Shown here in pieces: positions 55,782 to 64,000 of a stretch of DNA of 64,000 nucleotides. The translations under genes were made by a program, and so were the position numbers. Below the pieces are notes generated by a model, which was not told where the DNA came from, made no database searches, and was given only the letters and a program-made list of their open reading frames with translations. The DNA lies in contig NZ_VTEH01000002.1 of assembly GCF_008180615.1 (NCBI RefSeq), positions 126,076-190,075 on the forward strand, in the 5' to 3' direction. Position 1 is the first letter of the stretch; each line of letters opens with the position of its first letter. The DNA comes from Rossellomorea vietnamensis. Its GTDB lineage: Bacteria > Bacillota > Bacilli > Bacillales > Bacillaceae_B.

Positions 55782-56747
55782 TTAAAGACTTTGTGTTCCT
55801 TTACTATTCCGCCCCAACAACAATAATACTTGTGCTGCGACTGCCAGGATTGGCAATTCTAATAACGGACCGATTACTAAAGTCAATGCGATTAACGGTT
55901 CGTCCGGGAAGGCGGTCATCGCAATCGCTAAAGCAATAGGCGAGTTTCTAGCTAAGGTCGTCAAGCTTAAGCTGATTCTGTCAGAGGAAGAGAATCCCAT
56001 AACTCTTCCAATTTTTTGTCCCGCAAAAAAATTAATAATAAAGAATAACATAACCGGAATGAAAATTTTCCATATTAAACTTAAATTATCCAGAAGCAGT
56101 CCCCCTTTTGATGCAAACATAGCAGTAATGGCCAAACTCAAGAAGAGCACCGGAAATACGGCCAGTTTAGTTATAAGATTTTCCCTCCATTCTTGTCTGT
56201 TTTTCAAAAGGTAATTAGTTAAAACTGCTAAAAATAAAGGAAGAATTAAAACCAGAAGAATGCTCTCCACTAGAAATTGCATCTCGATGACACCGGTGGT
56301 TCCCTCAAAAATAAGAAGATAAATCGGCAGCAGCAGTACCTGCAGGATCAAATTCAATGGCAGGATGGCAGCAGAGAGTGCTACATTGCCTTTTGCAATA
56401 CCCGTAAAAATTAAATACCAATCCGTACAGGGTGTGACCATCAGCATAATGAAGCCTATGTATAAAGGAGTCTGCCCATCTAAAAAGACCAACGCCAGTA
56501 TCCACGCCAGCAAAGGGGTCCAGACAAAATTGATGAGTAGTGATGTATAGGTAAACTTTCTATTTTTAAAAGCTTTCTTTATCTCCTCTAAAGGAATTTG
56601 CAAGAAAGTGATATAGAGCATGACAACTAACAAAGGAACGATGAAACTTCCTGCATAAGCCCTTACAAACTCCACTTGCCCTATTACTATGCCAATGATC
56701 ACTGCTGAGAAAATAATGATGGTATACAATTTTTCAAATAAGTTCAT
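55782..56747 (-). CDS. ACR3/BASS-family transporter
   Basis: A 321-residue membrane protein with about ten helices, of the bile-acid:sodium symporter superfamily and closest in pattern to arsenite permeases of the ACR3 branch: LYITFLQIPLEEI near 45, MLMVTPCTDWYLIFTGIAKG near 100 (the conserved cysteine in helix 4), and LSLTTLARNSPIALAIAM near 265. No arsR or arsC lies near, so arsenic resistance is not shown; it could carry another organic or metalloid anion. It is an addition relative to B. subtilis between rnhC and pheT. Confidence 0.78.
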   Translation of the reverse strand: MNLFEKLYTIIIFSAVIIGIVIGQVEFVRAYAGSFIVPLLVVMLYITFLQIPLEEIKKAFKNRKFTYTSLLINFVWTPLLAWILALVFLDGQTPLYIGFIMLMVTPCTDWYLIFTGIAKGNVALSAAILPLNLILQVLLLPIYLLIFEGTTGVIEMQFLVESILLVLILPLFLAVLTNYLLKNRQEWRENLITKLAVFPVLFLSLAITAMFASKGGLLLDNLSLIWKIFIPVMLFFIINFFAGQKIGRVMGFSSSDRISLSLTTLARNSPIALAIAMTAFPDEPLIALTLVIGPLLELPILAVAAQVLLLLGRNSKGTQSL

Positions 56748-56917
56748 AGTGAATCACAACCCAACCTGCTGTAAAATTTTTTTAAATTATAACACAGCGT
56801 CAATTTGAATAGATGCTCCATGATTCATCCAAGGAGACCGCTCAACTTAATTTTAACACAAAAATTGCAAGTTATTTTTTACATAGGGTTGAAAGCCCCC
56901 AGTATATAAGATAAGAG

Positions 56918-56957
56918 AAAAACGCTCCGAGGCTTCACACTCGGAGCGTTTCTCTAT
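56918..56957 (-). terminator. Terminator of pheST
   Basis: AGAAACGCTCCGAG and CTCGGAGCGTTTTTCT form a stem of 12 bp or more with a T run on the minus strand, 46 bp past pheT. Confidence 0.9.
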
Positions 56958-57002
56958 GGCAGCAGTAACAATACTGAACCTATTCAATTCTGCCCTGGCT
57001 TA

Positions 57003-59420
57003 CTAGCCTCTCAGCTCAGCCCCGGCTTTTTCTTTAACAGCATCCAAAACTTTGTTGTGCGCTTTAACGACTTCATCGTCAGTCAATGTTCGGGATGGAT
57101 CAAAGTATTTCAGTGAATACGCAAGAGATTTCTTGCCAGGTTCCATATGCTCACCTTGATACAAGTCAAAGACGGAAACTTCTTTCAGCAGCTTGCCGCC
57201 CGCTTCTTTGATGATGGACTGCAGCTCACCTGCTTTGATATCCTGCTGAACTACAAGAGCAATATCTCTTGAAATCGATGGGTATCTAGGAATCGGTGAA
57301 TACTGTAATGCCGGCAAATTAAAGTTGTATAGAGGTGCCGCTTCGATTTCGAATACATAGGTTTCATTCAAATCCATATCTTTTTGGACCTGAGGATGCA
57401 CCTGTCCAACGAACCCGATAACCTTTTCGTCTAAAAGGATTTCCGCTGTACGTCCAGGATGCATGCCATCCAGTTCTTCCGCTTGGCGGAATCTGATATG
57501 CTCAGAAACACCCAATTCTTCAAAGAGGCCTTGAAGAATTCCTTTTACAACGAAGAAATCAACAGGCTTCTTTTCACCCTGCCATGGATGGCTGTTCCAT
57601 AATCCAGTGACAGCACCGGCAATATGCTCATGTTCAGAAGGAAGCTCCTGTCCCTCTTCTTTCAGGAATACAGATCCTGTTTCATAAAAAGCAAGACTGT
57701 CATTTTGGCGGGCTGTATTGTAAGACAGCACTTCAAGCAATTGCGGGATGATACTCAGACGCAGGTTGCTGCGCTCTTCACTCATAGGCATGATCAGGCG
57801 GATCGGTTCGCGCTTATCGATGGCATACTGACCTGCTTTTGCATCATTAGTCAGAGAGTAAGTGATAGCTTGCTGCAGGCCGGAGCCTTCCAGGTTGCTG
57901 CGTGTAGCTCGGCGTTTGATTTGGAATGGAGTCAGGCTTCCTGCTGTCGCATCTCCTTCAGGGAGAGTCAATGGCAGGTTATCGTATCCATACAATCTTG
58001 CCACTTCTTCAAGCAGATCTTCAGGAATTGTGATATCCCCTCTTCGGGTCGGAACTGTTACCTGAAATTCTTCCCCGTTAACAGCTGTTTCAAATCCAAG
58101 GCGGGTAAAGATATTTTCCACTTCCCCGGCACTGATTTCGGTTCCAAGCACTGAGTTGATTTTATCCAGGGTAATCGTTACAACTGCCGGCTCCACCTTC
58201 AGATTATCTACTGTGACGGAGCCTTCCAGTACGTCTCCGCCTGCATATTCTGCCATCAATGAAACAGCTCTTTCCGCCGCTTCTCTAACACGGTTTGGAT
58301 CGACTCCCTTTTCATAGCGCGTGCTCGCTTCGCTTCTAAGACCGTGGTCTTTCGAAGCAGTCCTCACCGTTCCGCCTGCAAAGTAAGCAGATTCTAGTAA
58401 TACAGTCGTTGTTTCCTGGCCCACTTCAGAGTTCGCGCCGCCCATTACACCGGCTAGTGCGATTGGCTCTGTTCCATTGGTGATCACTAAGTGGTTTTCA
58501 TTCAGCTTTCTTTCTTCATCATCCAAAGTGACAATCACTTCATCCTGTTTCGCTTTTCGTACAAGGATTTCCTTGGAACCAAGACGGTCATAATCAAACG
58601 CATGAAGCGGCTGGCCGTATTCCAGCAGAATGTAGTTAGTGATGTCGACCACATTGTTATGAGGACGGATACCTGAAGCAATCAGACGGTTTTGCATCCA
58701 CATTGGAGACGGACCGATTTTGATATTTTTAACCATTTTCGCTACATAGAGAGGGTTATCTTCTGCTGCTTCAACATTCAACGTAATATAATCTTCTGCT
58801 TTTTCAGATGATACCGAAGTATCAATTTCAGGCTTTTTCACAGAACGGCTTAGGATTGCGGCTACCTCATAAGCTACACCCAGCATACTTAATGCATCTG
58901 ATCTATTTGGCGTTAAACCCAGTTCAAGAATCGCATCATCCAAGTTCAGCTCTGAAACAGCATCTGCTCCGACTTCTGTTTCCTGTGAGAAAACATAAAT
59001 CCCTTCAGCTTGTTCTTTTGGTACAAGCTTGCCTTCGACACCAAGCTCTTGCAGTGAACAGATCATTCCGTTAGACTGCTGCCCGCGGAGCTTCGCTTTT
59101 TTGATTTTAAAATTGCCTGGCAGCACAGCTCCCACTTTCGCTACAGGTACCTTCTGGCCTTTCGCCACATTAGGTGCGCCACAGATGATTTGAACGGGCT
59201 CTTCTTCACCGACATCTACCTGGCATCTGTTTAATTTATCTGCATCCGGATGAGGCTCGCATTCCAATACATGCCCAACCACGACATTCTTGATCTCTTT
59301 TCCGATGACCTCGACACCCTCGACTTCAATTCCGCTGCGGGTGATTTTTTCAGCCAGTTCTTCAGGGGTAACGCCGGAAAGATCGACATAATCCTGCAGC
59401 CATTTATATGAAACAAACAT
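57003..59420 (-). CDS. pheT: Phenylalanyl-tRNA synthetase beta subunit
   Basis: Structural and editing subunit of the (alpha-beta)2 enzyme. 805 residues, the usual length: EMAP-like tRNA-binding domain (about 39-150, [20 protein letters not shown]), B3/B4 editing domain with [20 protein letters not shown]5 domain near 410-480, the catalytic-like core, and the C-terminal FDX-ACB anticodon-binding domain (about 712-805, [14 protein letters not shown]). AAGGAGG precedes the ATG. 15 bp after pheS. Confidence 0.98.
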   Translation of the reverse strand: MFVSYKWLQDYVDLSGVTPEELAEKITRSGIEVEGVEVIGKEIKNVVVGHVLECEPHPDADKLNRCQVDVGEEEPVQIICGAPNVAKGQKVPVAKVGAVLPGNFKIKKAKLRGQQSNGMICSLQELGVEGKLVPKEQAEGIYVFSQETEVGADAVSELNLDDAILELGLTPNRSDALSMLGVAYEVAAILSRSVKKPEIDTSVSSEKAEDYITLNVEAAEDNPLYVAKMVKNIKIGPSPMWMQNRLIASGIRPHNNVVDITNYILLEYGQPLHAFDYDRLGSKEILVRKAKQDEVIVTLDDEERKLNENHLVITNGTEPIALAGVMGGANSEVGQETTTVLLESAYFAGGTVRTASKDHGLRSEASTRYEKGVDPNRVREAAERAVSLMAEYAGGDVLEGSVTVDNLKVEPAVVTITLDKINSVLGTEISAGEVENIFTRLGFETAVNGEEFQVTVPTRRGDITIPEDLLEEVARLYGYDNLPLTLPEGDATAGSLTPFQIKRRATRSNLEGSGLQQAITYSLTNDAKAGQYAIDKREPIRLIMPMSEERSNLRLSIIPQLLEVLSYNTARQNDSLAFYETGSVFLKEEGQELPSEHEHIAGAVTGLWNSHPWQGEKKPVDFFVVKGILQGLFEELGVSEHIRFRQAEELDGMHPGRTAEILLDEKVIGFVGQVHPQVQKDMDLNETYVFEIEAAPLYNFNLPALQYSPIPRYPSISRDIALVVQQDIKAGELQSIIKEAGGKLLKEVSVFDLYQGEHMEPGKKSLAYSLKYFDPSRTLTDDEVVKAHNKVLDAVKEKAGAELRG

Positions 59421-59435
59421 TTTCCTGCCTCCTTA

Positions 59436-60473
59436 TTATTCCTGGGTTTGAAATTGTTTTAAGAAACGAACATCGTCTGTATAGAAGTGACGGATATCAT
59501 CAATTCCATATTTCAGCATCGCAATACGCTCTGGCCCCATACCAAAAGCGAATCCTGTGTACTTCTTAGAATCGAATCCGGACATCTCGAGTACGTTCGG
59601 ATGCACCATTCCGCCTCCAAGAATTTCAATCCAGCCAGTGCCTTTACATACACTGCAGCCTTTGCCGCCGCAAATCTTACACGTGATATCCATTTCTACA
59701 GAAGGCTCTGTGAAAGGGAAAAAGCTTGGACGAAGACGGATTTCCCTGTCTTCACCGAACATTTTTTTCGCAAACACCTGCAGAGTTCCTTTCAGGTCGC
59801 TCATACGGATGTTTTCACCGATAACAAGTCCTTCAATCTGCATGAATTGATGAGAGTGCGTCGCGTCATCATTATCGCGGCGGTACACTTTCCCGGGGCA
59901 GATAACTTTAACAGGGCCTTTTCCTTCATGCTTCTCCATCGTTCTTGCCTGTACAGGTGAAGTGTGGGTCCTAAGTAAAGTTTCCTCCGTTATATAGAAA
60001 GAGTCCTGCATATCTCTTGCCGGATGTCCTTTAGGAAGATTCAACGCTTCGAAATTGTAAAAGTCGGTTTCAACTTCCGGTCCTTCTGCAATGCTGTAAC
60101 CCATTCCGATGAACAGATCCTCGATTTCCTCCACAATTTTCGTCAGCGGATGTTTGCTTCCTTTTTTGACAGGTCTGCCAGGCAGGGTGACATCAATCGT
60201 TTCTGATGCGAGCTTTTTATTGACAGCCTCTTTTTCAAGTTTTTCATTTTTCTCTTCCAGGCGTTCTGTGATGGCCGCTCGAACATCATTGGCGAGGGCT
60301 CCCATTTTCGGGCGTTCCTCAGCAGACAGCTTGCCCATCCCTCTTAAGACCTCGGTAATAGGTCCTTTTTTTCCAAGATAAGCAACACGGATATCGTTGA
60401 GCTCTTTAAGCCCTTCTGCTGCTTCGATTTGTTGAAGAGCTTCGTCTTGCAACTGCTTTAGTTTTGCTTCCAT
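59436..60473 (-). CDS. pheS: Phenylalanyl-tRNA synthetase alpha subunit
   Basis: Catalytic subunit. From the ATG at 60473 ([21 protein letters not shown] 8 nt upstream) it has 345 residues; a longer frame runs back into the T-box terminator. It has an N-terminal coiled coil that binds tRNA and a class-II core with motif 2 around [15 protein letters not shown] and motif 3 [15 protein letters not shown] cysteine cluster [17 protein letters not shown] lies near 263, common in Firmicutes PheS. Expression is controlled by the T-box leader. Confidence 0.98.
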   Translation of the reverse strand: MEAKLKQLQDEALQQIEAAEGLKELNDIRVAYLGKKGPITEVLRGMGKLSAEERPKMGALANDVRAAITERLEEKNEKLEKEAVNKKLASETIDVTLPGRPVKKGSKHPLTKIVEEIEDLFIGMGYSIAEGPEVETDFYNFEALNLPKGHPARDMQDSFYITEETLLRTHTSPVQARTMEKHEGKGPVKVICPGKVYRRDNDDATHSHQFMQIEGLVIGENIRMSDLKGTLQVFAKKMFGEDREIRLRPSFFPFTEPSVEMDITCKICGGKGCSVCKGTGWIEILGGGMVHPNVLEMSGFDSKKYTGFAFGMGPERIAMLKYGIDDIRHFYTDDVRFLKQFQTQE

Positions 60474-60517
60474 GCAAATGGCCTCCTTAGCTGATTTTGG
60501 CATTTTATTTAAACAAC

Positions 60518-60780
60518 AAAAAAACCTCTTCCCAATCAAGGGACGAGGTTATCGTCGCGGTACCACCCTTATTAACACACAGCAAACCTGTGTTCTCTTC
60601 ATTGGGATAACGGCTTTTCGCCGGGGCATCTTTCGGTTTCCTGAAGAAACGGTCCCGATGCCAACTCAAGAGGTGAACGTTCGCGGTGGTGTCCATAAGA
60701 GCACTTTCAGTCACGGTACTCTTTCCCTGAAATGGTTACAACACGCTACTTTTCTCTATCATTGTTTTTTACATATGTGC
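60518..60780 (-). promoter_or_regulatory. T-box leader of pheST (tRNA-Phe)
   Basis: The T-box sequence AAGGGTGGTACCGCG (60556-60570) stands before a terminator, ACCTCGTCCCTTGATTGG with AAGAGGT and seven T (ending near 60520). Stem I lies between about 60640 and 60770. TTC followed by A at about 60675-60677 is the likely specifier codon for phenylalanine; this assignment is from context and position and is less certain. Uncharged tRNA-Phe favours the antiterminator and read-through into pheST. Confidence 0.93.
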
Positions 60781-60784
60781 ATTC

Positions 60785-60813
60785 ATTATAGAAAACATTC
60801 CAGCTTATTTCAA
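60785..60813 (-). promoter_or_regulatory. pheS: Sigma-A-type promoter of the pheST leader
   Basis: TTGAAA, 17 bp, TATAAT on the minus strand, immediately before the T-box leader. It lies in the 15-45 bp before the end of ysgA's downstream flank, so pheST is a separate unit from ysgA. Confidence 0.85.
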
Positions 60814-60827
60814 ACCTTTTTCAAAAA

Positions 60828-61589
60828 TCACTGCGCCTTTTTTAAGTGATACATTAGAATCCCGGCAGCAATTGCCACATTCAATGATTCGCTCTTGCCG
60901 TAAATCGGCACATAAAGGTTCTGGTCCGTAGAACCCAGAATGGATGGGGATACGCCATTGCCTTCATTCCCCAGGATAAGGGCGAATGACTCTTCACTGG
61001 ATACTTTATGGTATTCCACACTGTTCTCTAATGCGGTTCCATAAACCGGAACTCCCTCATTTTTCAACCTCTCTATCCAGTCCGGCAATTCCCCTTTTAC
61101 AATCGGAAGATGAAAGTGGCTTCCCTGCGCTGAACGAAGAACTTTCGGATTATACAGGTCGGCAGTACCTTCACCAAGAATAATCATATCAATACCGGCT
61201 GCGTCTGCAGTGCGGATGATGGTGCCGAGATTACCTGGATCCTGTACTTCATCAAGCATCAAGAATGTTCTGCCTTTCAACTCGCCTTCCTGGGTTTCAG
61301 GCTGATAGCACACCGCAAAAACTCCCTGACTGGTTTCAGTAGCCGAGACTGCTTTGGCAGCATCTTCAGACAGCTGTGTGACCGAAACAGAGTCAAGATT
61401 CCAAGCGGAGGGAAGATCAATTCCTTCTTTCACCAGTACCTCTTGAACAACTTCATTATATTTAAGGGCTTCCTCAACCAGATGGAAACCTTCAACCATA
61501 TATGTACCTGAGCGGTCGCGCTCTTTCTTTGTATGCAGCTTCTTCCACTGCTTCACTTGTGGATTTTTAGCAGATTGAACATATTTCAC
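60828..61589 (-). CDS. ysgA: TrmH/SpoU-family RNA 2'-O-methyltransferase YsgA
   Basis: A 253-residue SPOUT-class enzyme: an N-terminal L7Ae-like RNA-binding domain with GTYMVEGFHLVEEAL near 29, and a knotted SAM-binding domain with the three motifs LDEVQDPGNLGTIIRTADA, ALILGNEGNGVS and VPIYGKSESLNVAIAAGILMY. The target, probably a ribose in rRNA or tRNA, is unknown. GTG start with AAGGAG 9 nt upstream. Neighbour of pheS, as in B. subtilis. Confidence 0.93.
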   Translation of the reverse strand: MKYVQSAKNPQVKQWKKLHTKKERDRSGTYMVEGFHLVEEALKYNEVVQEVLVKEGIDLPSAWNLDSVSVTQLSEDAAKAVSATETSQGVFAVCYQPETQEGELKGRTFLMLDEVQDPGNLGTIIRTADAAGIDMIILGEGTADLYNPKVLRSAQGSHFHLPIVKGELPDWIERLKNEGVPVYGTALENSVEYHKVSSEESFALILGNEGNGVSPSILGSTDQNLYVPIYGKSESLNVAIAAGILMYHLKKAQ

Positions 61590-61750
61590 AGTTTGTGTCT
61601 CCTTGTGAACAGTTTGGCGGCTGATCTGTGTACATTATCTTTATGCCGCTTTCGAATTTACATTATACCTCACATTTCGTACATAATAAACGGGAAGTGG
61701 GAGAAGATAACCAAGAAAGCACTAATTTCAGGGTAAAGGAGCGTTTTAAA

Positions 61751-61960
61751 ATGGGATTGAACTTAAGAAATGCGATCATCCATAATGTTTCAGGAAATAA
61801 TCAGGATCAGTTAAAAGACACGATTGTTGACGCCATTCAGGGCGGAGAGGAAAAAACTCTTCCTGGTCTTGGCGTTCTGATGGAAGTATTTTGGAATACG
61901 GCAGATCCACAAGAGCAGAAAATGCTGCTGGAAACAATTGAAGAAGGCTTGAAGGGTTGA
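61751..61960 (+). CDS. sspI: Small acid-soluble spore protein I
   Basis: A 69-residue minor spore protein made in the forespore. The sequence [20 protein letters not shown] matches the SspI family from its first residue. The ATG has AAAGGAG 9 nt upstream; longer upstream frames are not supported. It is not one of the DNA-saturating alpha/beta SASP. Plus strand, divergent from ysgA. CATAATA at about 61682 resembles a sigma-G -10 box but no matching -35 is visible. Confidence 0.95.
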   Translation: MGLNLRNAIIHNVSGNNQDQLKDTIVDAIQGGEEKTLPGLGVLMEVFWNTADPQEQKMLLETIEEGLKG

Positions 61961-61961
61961 T

Positions 61962-61992
61962 TAAGGCGGATGCATTGTGCATCCGTTTTTCA
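61962..61992 (+). terminator. Terminator of sspI
   Basis: GCGGATGCA and TGCATCCGT pair around a 2-nt loop and are followed by five T, directly after the stop codon. Confidence 0.88.
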
Positions 61993-62084
61993 TTTGCCTT
62001 GGCTGGGGTATTTTCGGGTAAGCTTGATTGAATACAGAGGGCCAGTGTGACGTCCGTTTTATATGATGGATTAGGATGAGATTT

Positions 62085-62730
62085 GCGGGACATTGAGATT
62101 CATTTTTTTGATAGTTAACGGCCCAGGAGCAGGATTTACGGGCCATTGAGATTTGCTTTTTGTACGGATAACGGCTCGGAAACGGGATTTGCGGGCCATT
62201 GAGATTTGCTTCTTTGATGGATAACGGCCCGGTAACCGTATTTGCTGGCCATTGAGATTTGCTTTTTGTACGGATAACGGCCCGGAAACGGGATTTACGG
62301 GCCATTGAGATTTGCTTTTTGTACGGATAACGGCCCGGAAACGGGATTTGCGGGCCATTGAGATTTGCTTCTTTGATGGATAACGGCCCGGTAACCGTAT
62401 TTGCGGGCCATTGAGATTTGCTTTTTGTACGGATAACGGCCCGGTAACCGTATTTGCTGGCCGTTGAGATTTGCTTTTTGTACGGATAACGGCCCGGAAA
62501 CGGGATTTGCGGGCGATTGAGATTTGCTTTTTGTACGGATAACGGCCCGGAAACGGGATTTGCGGGCCATTGAGATTCACTTTTTGTACGGATAACGGCC
62601 CAGAAACGGGATTTGCGGGCCATTGAGATTCACTTTTTGTACGGATAACGGCCCGGAAACGGGATTTGCGGGCCATTGAGATTTGCTTTTTTACGGTTAA
62701 CGGCCTGGAAGAGGAATTCCCGGGCCGAAA
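62085..62730. repeat. 53-bp tandem array I (12 units)
   Basis: CATTGAG or a variant begins at 62091, 62144, 62197, 62250, 62303, 62356, 62409, 62462, 62515, 62568, 62621 and 62674: eleven steps of exactly 53 bp. The unit reads CATTGAGATTTGCTTTTTG, TACGGATAACGGCCCGG, AAACGGGATTTGCGGGC. Two unit types alternate in part (TTTTTGTACGG and TTCTTTGATGG; GGAAACGGG and GGTAACCGT), so higher-order duplication has occurred. All three minus-strand frames are open through most of it. It lies between the convergent sspI and ysdC. Confidence 0.96.
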
Positions 62731-62851
62731 CCGAGAAAGCTCTATCGCCAACGTAAATTCAAACCTCTCATCTATCATTTATTATTCATCCCTGCATTAA
62801 TGCCGATTTGTCCCATACCTCAGCAGCCTCAGTAAATCAATTAGAAGCACA

Positions 62852-62888
62852 ACAAAAAAAGAGACCCTCAAAAGGTCTCTTTTTCAAC
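62852..62888 (-). terminator. Terminator of ysdC
   Basis: AAAGAGACCTTTTG and AGGGTCTCTTTTTTT form the stem and T run on the minus strand, just past the ysdC stop codon. Confidence 0.85.
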
Positions 62889-62891
62889 AAA

Positions 62892-63977
62892 TCAATCAAA
62901 CGTAATTTTAGCAACAGTGTCTTTATCAAGACGCTTGATGACTTCCGTGATTAGTTTCACTGCATTTTCGTAGTCATCACGGTGAAGCATCGCTGCATGA
63001 GAGTGAATGTAGCGTGTTGCAATCGTGATGGAAAGTGCGGGGACACCATTTGCCGTCAAATGGATAGCGCCTGAATCGGTTCCGCCGCCTGCAATCGCAT
63101 CGAACTGGTAAGGGATGTTGTTTTCATCTGCAATATCCGTAACAAAGTCACGAAGGCCTTTGTGTGAAACCATGGATGCATCATAAAGAATGATCTGCGG
63201 GCCTTCACCCATTTTGCTTTGTGCTTCTTTTTCAGAAACACCAGGAGTATCGCCGGCGATTCCGACATCGACACCAAATGCGATGTCCGGCTTGATTTTA
63301 GAAGCAGAAGTTCTTGCGCCGCGAAGGCCGACTTCTTCTTGGACGGTTCCAACACCGTATACGACGTTTGGATGGTTTTCGCCTTTTAATCCTTTTAGGA
63401 CATCGATGGCAATCGCACAGCCGATACGGTTATCCCAAGCTTTGGCTAAAAGCATTTTATCATTGTTCATTACAGTGAATTCGAAGTAAGGAACAACCAT
63501 GTCACCAGGCTTAACGCCCCACTCTTGTGCTTCGTCACGGCTTGAAGCTCCGATATCGATGAACATGTCTTTGATATCAACCGGCTTTTTGCGTGCTTCC
63601 GGAGGCAGGATGTGAGGCGGCTTTGAACCGATTACCCCTGTGATATCTCCTTTGTTTGTTACGATTGTCACACGCTGGGCCAGCATCACCTGCGACCACC
63701 AGCCGCCGACTGTTTGGAAACGAAGGAAGCCTTTGTCATCAATTTGAGTAATCATGAATCCGACTTCATCAAGATGGCCGGCTACCATGATTTTTGGACC
63801 GTTTTCATCGCCGACTTTCTTAGCTATCAAGCTTCCAAGATTATCAGTTGTGATTTCATCTGCGAAAGGTTCTATGTATTTCTTCATTACTTCTCTTGCT
63901 TCGCGCTCATTACCTGGCACACCTTTAGCATCTGTCAAATCTTTCAGCATGCTTAGTGTTTCGTCTAGTTTCGCCAT
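62892..63977 (-). CDS. ysdC: M42-family metallo-aminopeptidase YsdC
   Basis: Cytosolic M42 peptidase, 361 residues, related to glutamyl aminopeptidase and endoglucanase M; these assemble into large tetrahedral particles and trim peptides. Metal and catalytic residues are in AGHLDEVGF (H68), [26 protein letters not shown] and the C-terminal [17 protein letters not shown] precedes the ATG. The label endoglucanase often given to this family is misleading. Substrate not known. Last gene in the window. Confidence 0.94.
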   Translation of the reverse strand: MAKLDETLSMLKDLTDAKGVPGNEREAREVMKKYIEPFADEITTDNLGSLIAKKVGDENGPKIMVAGHLDEVGFMITQIDDKGFLRFQTVGGWWSQVMLAQRVTIVTNKGDITGVIGSKPPHILPPEARKKPVDIKDMFIDIGASSRDEAQEWGVKPGDMVVPYFEFTVMNNDKMLLAKAWDNRIGCAIAIDVLKGLKGENHPNVVYGVGTVQEEVGLRGARTSASKIKPDIAFGVDVGIAGDTPGVSEKEAQSKMGEGPQIILYDASMVSHKGLRDFVTDIADENNIPYQFDAIAGGGTDSGAIHLTANGVPALSITIATRYIHSHAAMLHRDDYENAVKLITEVIKRLDKDTVAKITFD

Positions 63978-64000
63978 TATTTCGACCCCCTAATGATTTT

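Noticed and set aside
55782..56747. Calling the transporter an arsenite exporter (arsB/acr3)
   Set aside because: The family fits, but no ars regulator or reductase is near, so the substrate cannot be claimed.
60505..60714. 69-codon minus-strand frame as a leader peptide before pheS
   Set aside because: It lies in the T-box leader; control is by tRNA binding, and the frame reflects conserved RNA sequence.
61961..62778. Long K/R/P-rich minus-strand frames across the 53-bp array as real genes
   Set aside because: They follow from a repeat unit that lacks stops, occur in three frames at once, and have no ribosome-binding site; I report the array instead.

Overview
The window is a stretch of chromosome from an endospore-forming Bacillaceae species (a Bacillus or a close relative such as Rossellomorea; the species cannot be fixed from the sequence alone). 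The evidence is the gene order, which follows the Bacillus subtilis hemL-to-ysdC segment closely. It includes sporulation and germination genes (sigma-F-type promoter on lonB, gerM, gerE with a sigma-K-type promoter, sspI), GGAGG ribosome-binding sites with ATG/GTG/TTG starts, and an L-box and a T-box leader. Nearly all genes lie on the minus strand. The plus-strand exceptions are a small membrane gene (7596-8081), yslB, rnhC and sspI.

Layout from left to right: the haem operon hemA-hemX-hemC-hemD-hemB-hemL (351-6698); a structured-repeat island (6802-7450), a YsxD-like membrane gene and an amino-acid ABC transporter (8744-11217); the GTPase and proteostasis block engB-lonA, lonB, clpX, tig, then the TPR protein ysoA (11842-21538); a large 52-bp tandem array and tRNA-Arg(UCU); rdgB-ysnB, gerM, murI, a MarR regulator, gerE and a thioesterase (22950-28551), with rph missing from its usual place; sdhCAB; yslB; lysC with its lysine riboswitch; uvrC; trxA; cydDC under a Rex operator; the fatty-acid degradation genes fadR-fadB-etfB-etfA and lcfA under FadR/FadR-like control; yshE with a 27-residue membrane peptide; mutS2, polX, cvpA, zapA; rnhC; an ACR3/BASS transporter; pheST behind a T-box; ysgA; sspI; and the M42 peptidase ysdC.

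The genes form familiar housekeeping modules: tetrapyrrole synthesis, protein quality control, respiration (SdhCAB, CydDC, ETF), fatty-acid oxidation, DNA repair (UvrC, MutS2, PolX, RnhC) and spore functions. The unusual part is the intergenic DNA. Five clear tandem arrays with unit lengths of 52 or 53 bp lie between genes: 1-185, 21815-22470, 35075-35560, 53150-53520 and 62085-62730. Two are sequence relatives of each other and the others are not obviously related, yet the unit length is held almost exactly. Weaker arrays of about 50-53 bp occur at 25990-26175 and 28735-28860 and inside two MITE-like elements. A second family of about 125-bp units with compensating stem changes fills 6802-7450 and recurs at 48395-48640. 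Two small TIR-bearing elements are each present twice. Together these are the best candidates for something undescribed.
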